Assembly: GCA_965215115.1 (NCBI GenBank)
Contig: OZ244050.1
Coordinates: forward strand, 806,001 to 870,000
Length of the DNA stretch: 64,000 nucleotides
Direction: 5' to 3'
From: CALDTK01 sp965215115
GTDB lineage: Bacteria; Bacteroidota; Bacteroidia; Chitinophagales; Saprospiraceae
A program made the position numbers and the translations under genes. Positions 46,901 through 51,788 of this stretch are shown here, piece after piece. Below the pieces are notes generated by a model. That model was not told the origin of the DNA, made no database searches, and worked only from the letters and a program-made list of their open reading frames with translations. Every line of letters starts with the position of its first letter. The first letter of the stretch is position 1.

Positions 46901-49900
46901 CGGTGGTCTCGACGACCGTCGTGATCGAGCCCGCGCCGAGTGTGGCGCCGACGTACAGCTACTCGGTGGCGCCGGATTGTGCGGAGCGCGACCTGCTGCT
47001 GCGGGCTAATCCAGACGCGGCCTCGGTGGCCGGCGGCGCGACGTATCGTTGGCGCGGTCCGGGCGGCTTCACGTCGACGCTGGAGAATCCGGTGTTGGTG
47101 ACCGTCAACGCGGCCCAGAACGGCAGCTACGAAGTGACCGTGACCAACCGCGCGGGTTGCGTGGCGACGGCGACCGTGCAAGTGGACGACATCGTCAACG
47201 CCGTAGCCCAGCCGATCATCACGAGCACCGGCCCGACCTGCCTCGGCGGGGAGGTGGTGCTGAGCGTGCCGGCCTACAGCGGCACGAACGTGAGCTACGT
47301 TTGGACGGTGCCCTCGGGCGTGCGGGTGACGGGCCAGCGCAGCAACGTGATCCGCATCCAGGGTGCGGACGCGGGCCTGCACGACGGTGACTACCGCGTG
47401 GAGGTACGCGTGAACGACTGCGTGCTCACCTCGGCGGTGTACACCCTGACTTCACTTCCGGCTCCGACGGCGGCACCGCGCTTTACCGTCACCGTGCCCT
47501 GCGACGGCGGTGGGCTCGCGCTCTTCTCGGAGGCGACGGGCGTGCGGCCGCTGAGCTACGCCTGGACGGGGCCGAACGGCTTCCGCTCGGCGGACGCGGC
47601 ACCGGTTTTGACGCAAGTCGACCAACGCGCCAACGGCCGCTACACCCTCGTGGTGACGAGCGCCAACGGTTGCCAAACCACCGAGACCCTCGACGTGACG
47701 GGGCTGCTGGCGCCGGCCGAGGTGCCGACGCTAGACGCGCCTAGTATTTGCCGCGGCGATGAGCTCGTGTTGCGCACGAGTGCTAGTGGGGTAAAGTTCG
47801 AGTGGATTGGGCCGAATGGGGCTTCCGCCAAAACCCTCGCCGGGCCGGGCATGACGACCACCGCGGGCGCGACGAGCCTCGCGCCGGGCAACGCGAACTA
47901 CCTGCCGGGCGAGTGGCGGGTGCGCGTGACGGATGTGAATGGTTGCGTGGCGACGAGCCCCGCCGTGCGCATTGCCATCGACGCCGTGCCGCAGGTGACC
48001 GTGAGCAACGACGGACCGCACTGCGCGGGCGCCGCCGCTGAGCTCTCGGCCACGACGCAGACCACGCCCGCGGCCGGCGCCGCGCCGATCATCTTTACGT
48101 GGTACGACCGTGATCCTTCCGTGGGTACGGTGACTCCTGTAGCCTTCGGCGCTACGTACCGGCCGGGGGTTTTGCCGAAAGGCGTACACACCTACTACGT
48201 CACGGCGGGCAACGGGAGCTGCGTGAGCGCGCCCGTCGCGACGAGCGTGACGATCGAGGCGCAACCACTGATCACCGACCTCAGGGGCGCGGGCAGCTAC
48301 TGCCAGAACGACTCCCTGACGCTGGGCGCTACGGTGCGCAGTGAGGGGGCGGCACTGGAGGGCGCTAGCTACACCTGGCGCGGGCCTGCGGGCTTTGCGT
48401 ACAGCGGCGTGACCGGGGCCGATGGCATGGCGAACGCTACGCTGGAAGTCGGCGCGAATGCCGGCGGGACGTATACCCTCGAGATCGTCTCGCGGGGAGG
48501 TTGTGTCACGCCGCCGAAGAGCGTGATCGTGAAGGTGGTGCCGAAGCCGGCCACGCCAGCGCTCTCCGCGAGCGAGGCGGTGGTGTGCGAGGGCAACAAC
48601 TTTACGCTGTCCACGGCGCCGTACTCCGGCAACAAGGCCGTGGAGTACACGTGGACCTTCGAGGGGGACGGCGGCGCGCGGGTGCTCGCGACCACGGCGC
48701 AGCCGACCTACATCGTCCGCGGGGCGCAGGCGGCCAGCACGGGTGTGTACAGCGTGCAAGTCGTGCTGGACGGCTGCGCGAGCTTCGCCTCGAACGGGGT
48801 GCTCGTGACGGTGTTTGGGGCGCTCTCGCCGGTGGTGACCTCGAACGCGACCACGGCCGAGGCGCCGGCCTGCGAGGGCGACCTCGTGCGCCTGGAGACG
48901 CCGCTGATCCCGGGGGCTACTTACGAGTGGTTCGGGCCGGGCAACTTCCGCTCTTCGCTACCGAGCCCCGTGGTGGGTCCGGTGCGGCTCGTGGATGCGG
49001 GTGAGTACCAGGTGACGGTGACGGTCAACGGCTGCCGCGCCGTGGTGGGGCAGCCGACGCGCGTCTACGTGCAGGCCATGCCGAAGGCGCCGACCATCGT
49101 GGCGACCGAGGCCGTGTGTGAGGGCGGCAGCGTGACGCTGAGCGTGTCGAGCCCGTTGGCCCCGAGCGCCGCGCGGCGCGGCTTCGAGTGGTACCGCGCG
49201 AGCGACAACAAGCTGCTGGCCACCACCGAGGAGCCGAGCTACACGATGGAAGGATTGACGCGGGTCGCGACGGGCGACTACTACGTCGTGATGGCGCTCG
49301 GGTCGTGCCGCACGCCGGCCTCCGCGCCGGTGCGGGTGCAGGTGGACCACACGCCGACCAACCAGGCCGACGCCGGGGCGAACGCGAGCTACTGCGCCGT
49401 GCAGGCGATCAAACTCAACGCCGTGACCCCGACCGTCGGCACCGGGCGCTGGACCTCCATTACCGGAGCGACGGTGAGCAATCCGGACGCGCGTGACGCG
49501 GACGTGATCGACCTGCGGGAGGGCCGCAACCTCTTCGTGTGGAGCTTGAGCAACGGCGCCTGCCGCGACTACGACGCCGACACGGTGGCGGTGACCATCA
49601 CGACGGTGCCCGTCGACGTGGCCTACGCCGGGGAGGACGTGACGACCTGCGGTCCGGAGAACGCCCGTATTGCGGCCCTGCGGCCGACGAAGGCCCGCGG
49701 GGTGTGGACGCAGTCGCTGGCGCAGGCCAGTCGCGGGGCCCGCATCGCGAAGCCTGATTCGGCGGAGACGGCCCTGCTGGGCCTGATCGTCGGGCAGCGC
49801 TACCAGTTCGTGTGGGTGCTTACCGACGGGGTTTGCGAGGCGTACGCCCGCGACACCGTCAACGTGACGATCTCGGAGAGCCCGGACGAAAGTGCGTTCG

Positions 49901-50685
49901 TAATCGAGGAGGTGAGGTACGTGTGTGGCGTGGACAACCAGCGCCTCGACGCCGTGACACCTTTGCTCGGGACGGGCCGGTGGACGACGACCGGTGGCGC
50001 ACGCATTGCTTCGCCGCGTGACCCGGCCTCGCTGGTGGAGCGCCTCGACGCCGGCGTCAACGTGTTCGTGTGGACGCTGAGCAACGGCGCCTGCGCCGAG
50101 TACTCGACCGACACGATGCGCCTCGTCGTGGAGCCGAAGCCGACCGTCGGCGACGATGCCTTCGCGACGCCGTTTAACACGGCCCTGGAGGACGTGATGC
50201 TGATGGACAACGACGTGATCCGCCTCACGGACTACGTGGTGACCTTTGACACGGCTGCGCTGCGCGGGCGGATCGAGGGCAACATGGAGGCCGGGATGCG
50301 CTTCGTGCCGGACGAGAACTACGTGGGCGTGACCAGCTTCACGTACACGGTGTGCGACGTCCACTGCCCGACGCGCTGTGCGACGGCCAGGGTGGCGATC
50401 ACGGTGGCGGGCGCCAACGGGCTCACGGCCCCGACGATCTTCACGCCGAACGGCGACGGCGACAACGACGCCTTCGTGGTGCCGGGGATCATCGACTACC
50501 CGGGCTCGACGCTGTCGGTGTACAACCGCTGGGGCGACGAGGTCTACCACTCGGAGGACTACCGCAACGACTGGGGCGGGACCTACCGCGCGGAGGACCT
50601 GCCGGTGGGGACATACTTCTACTTGCTGCGGATCAACAACCCGCAGGGGCAGACGGAGCAGGGGTATTTGTACATCCAGCGCTAG
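31819..50685 (+). CDS. Giant SprB-like surface adhesin, C-terminal part with T9SS type B tail
   Basis: Seen: 6,288 uninterrupted codons continuing the repeat array of the upstream frame; the annotated start is only the first GTG after the frameshift, and true continuity begins at about 31,758. Content in order: the Ig/PKD-like array to about 49,350; three related units of about 85 residues (49,350-50,130) with GTGRWTSITG and LFVWSLSNGAC motifs; a Big_9/cadherin-like unit (VGDDAFATPFNTALEDVML, 50,140-50,410); then the gliding-motility-associated sorting domain. Export through the T9SS and attachment to the surface is the known fate of such proteins. Role (inference): adhesion or gliding. It is followed after 108 bp by its likely SprF partner. 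Confidence 0.93.
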   Translation: MVVNAPNVIAAAADYTLNADCRPADLTLSHAVTTAGSAGLTGFAWKGPNGFTSDVASPVIRNATTANNGTYTLVATDANGCTSTAAVDVTTVTDAQSKPQITSSGPACADGTVALSVAGYAGSSVSYAWEYDSNGFTTAGGSTTLANASGQNTARLVLTPISATGNAGEYRVRVTVDGCVLQSDAVAVVVFPQPAATAVHTTVTACDPGDVQLSATAVSNVASYAWTGPNGFTSDVANPRVFPATAAANGTYRLTVTSVSGCTSASTTTVTGVLPPAATPELFVDEVCAGGSLTFSTPSLGTTFAWIGPDGLVKATTTNATAAASSLTVASTSPDYLPGAWRVRVTNADGCVATSPAKTAVIKPVPLATASGNVPVCLGTEAVFSVDALAGATYNWFQTSSSTVSLSQNRTLAVNGLAVGTQTRYVEVSVNGCTSARTAAAVVVNAQPSSAPTATYVTAADCSPRDLQLAANASAGTAPYTYAWTGPNGFTSTQANPLIANAKPANNGSYALVVTDANGCGVATTSVQVNAITNGVAQPAITASGPVCAGARAVLSTQAYAGSSVTYTWTFADGTNPATTGIAGATGQGSRQLTLDPATAANHAGSYTVTVNVDGCVLTSPAYTLVVNAKPAPAPSFTYAATGNCSADDLTLSTNGTAPAGSAYAWTGPNGFASAQVNPVLTAATTAANGTYQVTVTSPAGCSTTGAVTVSGVRSGITRPTVASSGPACVGGVVQLSVPAYSGSNVTYAWTIPAAATTAGNVTGQSSNVLTIRPLVAAHAGSYSVTVTVDGCASTSAAVAINVFAAPTLAPSATNGVICAGGNLQLNAGGSGATSWSWSGPAGFASSAQNPLISGATPARNGTYVVTATNVSGCATTASVAVNNVRDQPTTPVVNANGPVCETGTIQLSSATAYTGTVTYRWTNGNGVAIPVANGGQTAIASFPADATFAVSPYRLQVTVDACAAPISAALPVQVDRVPVATASNTGPVCAGQSVTLIGGEIAGGRYEWRTGGTLVSTDRSFTVSAIAATADYALTVVRGECTSAAVTTTVTVNPAPNAVPDFAYTAAGSCALADLTLRANPTETATATAGYTYRWTGPNDFTSTERNPVIRNARPVANGSYTVVISDGSSAACAKTFTVEVSGVVAPVNKPVVTAGGEGCEGGVVTLSVPVYPGANVSYTWSTPAGTTADISGANTNVLRIATSRAAVHAGDYGVTVIVEGCPATSDAYGLRVTPRPTAAPTQSYTLAADCSVSGVDFAANATGTAPLNYAWSGPNGFTSNSATPRIDRATVASNGSYTVTVTDANGCTASGSVQVSGVREPVAKPQIASTGDACAGGNVVLSVAAYAGSNVTYAWTIPAAAAAEPAATRGITGANTRQLVITPASAALHGGTYAITVTVDGCTVASEAFAVSVYPLPTAAPNATAGVICPGGDLLLQANATDAVSYEWTGPNGFTSTAQDPILSGVTAAANGTYVLRVTSVEGCTSTASVAVSNVRPALAQPSVSSNGPVCEGSTIALRTDGTELAGRTYTYRWTDANGATLGTTRNLSVATTSAQPFRLALTEDGCAAPVSAALNVTVDRVPTATASNSGPVCFGESSTLTAGFVTDASYAWSVQGSSTVISTDRTLAVTPAATTTYELVVTRGTCASAVASTTVRINAQPTAAPDFAYTLAGDCSARDLQLTANAGGGTPTAPATTVAYRYAWTGPNGFASTEADPLIRNATPAANGSYRLTVADENGCSATATREVSGIQAAPAKPQIASSGPACQNGTVTLSVAGYSGSNVSYAWTLPAGLTAAASANVSGQGTNRLVITPVAANHAGDYRVEVIVDGCTLTSDAVAVQVFAQPSAAPTVSVTDACANGSFRLAANATGASAYVWTGPNGYTSTLPNPTVSPATVRDNGSYFVTVTSVSGCTATASVDVTQVRPAPATPTIIAPGICRGEDLALSTDAAGAKFEWIGPNGDAPATLAQPGMTTTTGATTLAPANANYLGGEWRVRVTDAAGCVATSPAAVVRISDVPVATPRNDGSHCFGAATVFTVDAVQGATYAWYDANPATPGAKLVSQERSFARANLAVGSHTFYAVVSANGCASAAVSTTATVTGAPSAAPTFGYALAGDCSTRDLNLAANASGGSGSYNYVWTGPNGFTSTLADPTISGVDASANGSYSLRVVDVAGCEVRTTLQVSGIRDAVSKPVITASGPTCAGGTVRLEVPVYTGSNVTYAWTTPAGVTAGITGANTAVLVISPARAGVHEGDYTVRITVDGCTLDGDPYAVALLPQPTAAPTATAGRICAGGNLQLTANATGASRYAWTGPNGFASSAENPLLAGVTPVANGTYALMVTNSNGCSTTANLAVTGVAAEPVRPTVQTNTPVCETGTLTARVVEEYYGTVVYRWTNAAGAVVGGDTPGLILAANDPVAVPPFRVQVTEDGCAAPLSAPVNVQIDRVPVASASNGGPVCFGESLTLTAGNVDGGRYTWRRAGSPDVVSTDRVFTVSQLSATTTYQLTVQRGECTSAVASTTAVVNQPNAIAAQADYTLRPDCSASDLALNYSVTTTGFGDIASQRWTGPNGFTSTLAAPTIPAATAAANGTYRVVATDVNGCTAEASVQVTNAANPQPVPQVTSSGPACVGGAVTLSAPSYTGSNVTYVWTLPASATRGVSGQGTPRLVLTPVEAGVHEGGYGLTVTVDGCTLSSKTVQVDVFAQPTASPSFVIANACDGGSFALSANATDAVRYAWTGPNGFTSALANPVIHQATAAANGTYELTVTSVNGCTAAASVTVSGMLAPAEVPTISGPSVCAGEDLVLSTGTAGVKFEWIGPRGAAPATLAGAGLTTTTGTTTLTASNADYLSGNWSVRVTDANGCVATSPAIAVQIKPVPVAKASNDGPHCVGTTTIFTVNAVAGATYVWYDADPAAGGKVVGREQQLARTGLTAGTHTYWVTITSSDCTSAAASTTVTIDPTPTAAPSFAYVAPANCGVADLSLAANADAATVAGTATYRWRGPNGFTSTLADPVIANATPAANGSYEVTVTSAAGCSATRSVYVGTVRGAIAQPQITSTPQLCAGGRVVLEVGAYAGTSVEYRWTTPAGVTAGINGLGTRRLTIDPAQAAVHSGDYQVEVTVDGCRSTSYPYTLTVFEAVTAAPEYSYALAPDCSPRDLRLSAKPAGGDATYRYSWTGPDGFTSTLADPVIASVTPAANGSYVVTVTDGKGCSATATVEVRDIAAARAKPVIASSGPACEGGTIVLEIPAYAGSNVVYTWTTPAGTTSAITGLGTNRLTLTPVAAGTHAGDYAVQVTVDGCVLDSAPFAVKVFTQPTATPVVLTPSICTGETLRLEAGATDATTYAWSGPNGFTSASATPVIANATTAANGTYTVTASNASGCATTATVTVDAVRAALVRPSITSNGPVCRDAQIELTIAETYVGSAVTYRWLNATGAVIGTSRSISLAANSADARSPYRVEVSVDGCTSAQSVPTAVQVDEVPTAIANNSGPVCVGTSAQLFGGELADGRYEWRIQGTTAIISTDRVTSVRPGATTSYELTVRRGTCTSATVATTTVVVNTPDELVATAAYTLNPDCSASDIAFDVTSAKAAPTAIASYAWTGPNGFRSTLRNPVLTGATPAANGTYSVIATDVNGCQSSASVDVRGIQQRVTKPVVAATGPTCAGGRVTLSIPAYTGSNVSYVWTFPSATRVSGQGTPTLVIDGVDPSLHDGNYAVTVTADGCTVVSEPYVLTSLPAPTAAPTATVTDACAGGSVAFAANASGVQPLRYAWTGPNGFASADERPVLAKADQSYNGRYTLEVMSANGCAERFSVTVTGLLPPAEKPTIVAPSVCQGEPLRFSTSAGGVKYEWIGPNGASAGTLAKAGMTTTTGTTGLPQGHPSYLPGNWSVRVTDASGCTATSAAVVVTITPVPVATPNNDGPHCVGTTTLFSADAVAGATYAWYASDPSLGATIVVSQERVFSRVNLPVGTHTFYVVVTNNKCASAPVATTARIDPAPTAAPSFAYVAPANCGVADLSLAANADAATAAGAATYRWRGPNGFRSTLANPVIANATPAANGSYEVTVTSAAGCVVTRTVNVTTVRSSLTQPEITSTAQACTGARVILEVAAYTGASVEYRWMTPGNTTAGINGFGTRRLTIDPAVASVHSGDYQVEVTVDGCRSTSYPYTLTVFEAVTAAPEYSYALAPDCSPRDLRLSAKPAGGDATYRYSWTGPDGFTSTLADPVIASVTPAANGSYVVTVTDGKGCSATATVEVRDIAAARAKPVIASSGPACEGGTIVLDIPAYAGSSVVYTWTTPGGVKAGIAGLNSNRIQISPAQAAAHSGAYRVSVNADGCVVTSEAYEVVVYDQPVVAPSVVTTAICTGDDLRLAANATGSGTLSYEWTGPNGFRSAAPDPVVANATLAANGTYTVTVRNTSGCTTTERLIVSAVMPVPAQPIASSNAPVCVDGSIGLTVSNDYVGTSITYRWTNGSGQLVGSTRAVTLAAGDPLVVQPFRVAVTVDGCAAPVSAPLAVQVDAVPVATANNSGETCVGGLATLTAGTVEGSSYQWRVAGNPAVISTERSFAVRPTATTSYELMVVRGECTSAVATTTVIVNVATPVTASANYTLKPDCSTSDIAFDVQPRATGGSYAWAGPNGFRSTLASPVITAATPAANGTYAVTVVDANGCSTQASVDVSGINGARAQPVIAASGPACDGERITLEVPAYTGSSVRYSWTTPAGNTAGITGLNSNRIVISPVSATLHNGEYRLTVTVDGCTLQSEAYEVRVFAQPTAAPTANAARACDDGRLELSANATNAVRYAWTGPNDFTSAVANPVVEPASQRANGEYTLTVTSVSGCVATATVQVSGLLAPAELPTLDAARICRGEDLVLRTSAQGIKFEWIGPHGASVATLAKPGMTTTVGTTRLAPDNENYLIGEWRVRVTDANGCVATSPAKTVAIEDVPVALAANDGPHCAGVPTVFSASADVAGVTYRWYDAPPASGGGLVAQTASFTLRGLAAGSHTYYVTAARNGCTSAVVSTTVVIEPAPSVAPTYSYSVAPDCAERDLLLRANPDAASVAGGATYRWRGPGGFTSTLENPVLVTVNAAQNGSYEVTVTNRAGCVATATVQVDDIVNAVAQPIITSTGPTCLGGEVVLSVPAYSGTNVSYVWTVPSGVRVTGQRSNVIRIQGADAGLHDGDYRVEVRVNDCVLTSAVYTLTSLPAPTAAPRFTVTVPCDGGGLALFSEATGVRPLSYAWTGPNGFRSADAAPVLTQVDQRANGRYTLVVTSANGCQTTETLDVTGLLAPAEVPTLDAPSICRGDELVLRTSASGVKFEWIGPNGASAKTLAGPGMTTTAGATSLAPGNANYLPGEWRVRVTDVNGCVATSPAVRIAIDAVPQVTVSNDGPHCAGAAAELSATTQTTPAAGAAPIIFTWYDRDPSVGTVTPVAFGATYRPGVLPKGVHTYYVTAGNGSCVSAPVATSVTIEAQPLITDLRGAGSYCQNDSLTLGATVRSEGAALEGASYTWRGPAGFAYSGVTGADGMANATLEVGANAGGTYTLEIVSRGGCVTPPKSVIVKVVPKPATPALSASEAVVCEGNNFTLSTAPYSGNKAVEYTWTFEGDGGARVLATTAQPTYIVRGAQAASTGVYSVQVVLDGCASFASNGVLVTVFGALSPVVTSNATTAEAPACEGDLVRLETPLIPGATYEWFGPGNFRSSLPSPVVGPVRLVDAGEYQVTVTVNGCRAVVGQPTRVYVQAMPKAPTIVATEAVCEGGSVTLSVSSPLAPSAARRGFEWYRASDNKLLATTEEPSYTMEGLTRVATGDYYVVMALGSCRTPASAPVRVQVDHTPTNQADAGANASYCAVQAIKLNAVTPTVGTGRWTSITGATVSNPDARDADVIDLREGRNLFVWSLSNGACRDYDADTVAVTITTVPVDVAYAGEDVTTCGPENARIAALRPTKARGVWTQSLAQASRGARIAKPDSAETALLGLIVGQRYQFVWVLTDGVCEAYARDTVNVTISESPDESAFVIEEVRYVCGVDNQRLDAVTPLLGTGRWTTTGGARIASPRDPASLVERLDAGVNVFVWTLSNGACAEYSTDTMRLVVEPKPTVGDDAFATPFNTALEDVMLMDNDVIRLTDYVVTFDTAALRGRIEGNMEAGMRFVPDENYVGVTSFTYTVCDVHCPTRCATARVAITVAGANGLTAPTIFTPNGDGDNDAFVVPGIIDYPGSTLSVYNRWGDEVYHSEDYRNDWGGTYRAEDLPVGTYFYLLRINNPQGQTEQGYLYIQR
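41167..41567 (+). repeat. Near-identical internal duplication, copy A (copy B at 44281-44681)
   Basis: About 400 bp match copy B, 3,114 bp downstream, with only a handful of substitutions (for example gcgcctttcgg versus gcgtctttcgg, and ccaaaccgg versus ccaagccgg). Neighbouring repeats of the same type differ widely, so this is a recent duplication or gene conversion. Confidence 0.85.
44281..44681 (+). repeat. Near-identical internal duplication, copy B
   Basis: Partner of 41167-41567, in frame and 1,038 codons apart, which equals one super-unit of the array. Similarity also extends, more weakly, upstream (about 40,720-40,990 against 43,835-44,105). Confidence 0.85.
50424..50685 (+). other. 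Gliding-motility-associated (T9SS type B) C-terminal sorting domain
   Basis: About 87 codons: APTIFTPNGDGDNDAF, then STLSVYNRWGDEVYHSEDY, WGGTYRAEDLPVGTYFYLL, and a final GYLYIQR. This is the classic type B CTD (FTPNxDGxND ... YNRWG ... WDG ... GTYFY). Substrates with it typically need a PorP/SprF-family partner, present at 50794. Confidence 0.95.
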
Positions 50686-50793
50686 GCCCCGGTAAGTCGT
50701 GGGATATCAGGTTACTGGCCGCTTTCGAGCCGAGTTTGGCTTGATTTAAGCAAGAAGAGGGGGAATTCTTCCGGCAGCACAACAGATTGAAAC

Positions 50794-51765
50794 ATGAAAA
50801 CCAACACCCGGGGGCTCTGCCTCCTGGCACTGCTGATGTGCAGTGTCGCCATGACTAGCGCTTACGCTCAGCAAGACATTCAGTACACGCAGTTTATGCA
50901 CAACAAGCTCGCCATCAACCCGGCCGTGGCCGGCAGCAAGGGCGTGCCGGTGTTCCACGCGCTGCTGCGCAAGCAGTGGTTCGGGCTGGAGGGTGCGCCG
51001 GCCTCGCAGGCGGTGGGCTTCCACACGCCGCTGCAGGGCAAGAACGTGGGTCTGGGCCTCGTGGTCACCAACGACCAAATTGGCTTCACGCGCGCTACCC
51101 TCGGCGCGGCCTCGTACGCCTACCACGTGCAGCTCACGGACGACACCTACCTCTCGACGGGGGTGGACGTGAGCGTCAAGCAGTACTCGATGGACTGGAC
51201 GCGGGCGCGCGCCACGGAGGCCATCGACGCGAGCATCCCGGACATCGGGCAGAACTCCCGCCTGATGGCCAACTTCGGGGCGGGGGTGCTGGTGTACAAC
51301 GAGAAGTTTTACGCCGGGGTCTCGGTGCCGCGCCTGCTGCGCAACACGCTCAATCTGAACGAGGGCACGACGGGCCGCTCGACGCTCGGCCGCGAGGACT
51401 TCCACGCCTACGCGATGGCCGGGGCGATGCTGCCGCTCAGTGAGAAGCTTTCGCTAAAACCCGCCGCGCTCGTGAAGTACGCCGTCCGCTCGCCGGTGGA
51501 TTTGGATATCCACGCGAGTTTGGTGTACAACCAGACCCTGAGCATCGGGGCCACCTACCGCACGGGCGGTTCGAGCACGCGGGCCGTGGGTGAGTCCATC
51601 GACGTGCTGCTCGGCGTGCAGGCCACCGACCGCATCCGCCTCGGGCTCTCGTACGACTTTACCCTGTCCGAGATCCGCCGGTACTCGAGCGGCTCGGGGG
51701 AGATCTTCCTCGAGTACACGCTCGCCCAGAAGCAGCAGAAACTGACCAACCCCCGCTTTTTCTAA
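50794..51765 (+). CDS. PorP/SprF family type IX secretion membrane protein
   Basis: Seen: 323 residues, signal peptide ending AYA-QQD, then QYTQFMHNKLAINPAVAGS, the family's characteristic start, and alternating beta-strand segments to a C-terminal phenylalanine (NPRFF) typical of outer-membrane barrels. In Flavobacterium johnsoniae, SprF is needed to secrete the adhesin SprB, and similar genes sit next to other type B CTD proteins. Its position 108 bp after the giant adhesin and 23 bp before an OmpA-family gene points to a dedicated secretion and attachment unit. Confidence 0.95.
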   Translation: MKTNTRGLCLLALLMCSVAMTSAYAQQDIQYTQFMHNKLAINPAVAGSKGVPVFHALLRKQWFGLEGAPASQAVGFHTPLQGKNVGLGLVVTNDQIGFTRATLGAASYAYHVQLTDDTYLSTGVDVSVKQYSMDWTRARATEAIDASIPDIGQNSRLMANFGAGVLVYNEKFYAGVSVPRLLRNTLNLNEGTTGRSTLGREDFHAYAMAGAMLPLSEKLSLKPAALVKYAVRSPVDLDIHASLVYNQTLSIGATYRTGGSSTRAVGESIDVLLGVQATDRIRLGLSYDFTLSEIRRYSSGSGEIFLEYTLAQKQQKLTNPRFF

Positions 51766-51788
51766 TCCTGCCCTATACCCCACCCGCA

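Larger units (their letters stand above)
28930..49350 (+). repeat. Ig/PKD-like repeat array of the adhesin
   Basis: The array is made of about 75-100-residue beta-sandwich units. The commonest unit has the core W(T/S/R)GPNGF, then NATPAANGTY.VTVTDANGC; I count about 32 such cores between 29287 and 48930. They alternate with GPxCxGGxVxLxVPxYxGSxVxYxW...VTVDGC units, YRWTNGxG...DGCAAP units and WIGPNGA...GMTTTTGTT units. The order repeats as a super-unit of roughly 2.6-3.1 kb: WIGPxG cores lie at about 37690, 40280, 43390 and 46500, and YRWTNGxG cores at about 36420, 39010, 42120 and 45245. Cys pairs recur in most units. Confidence 0.88.
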
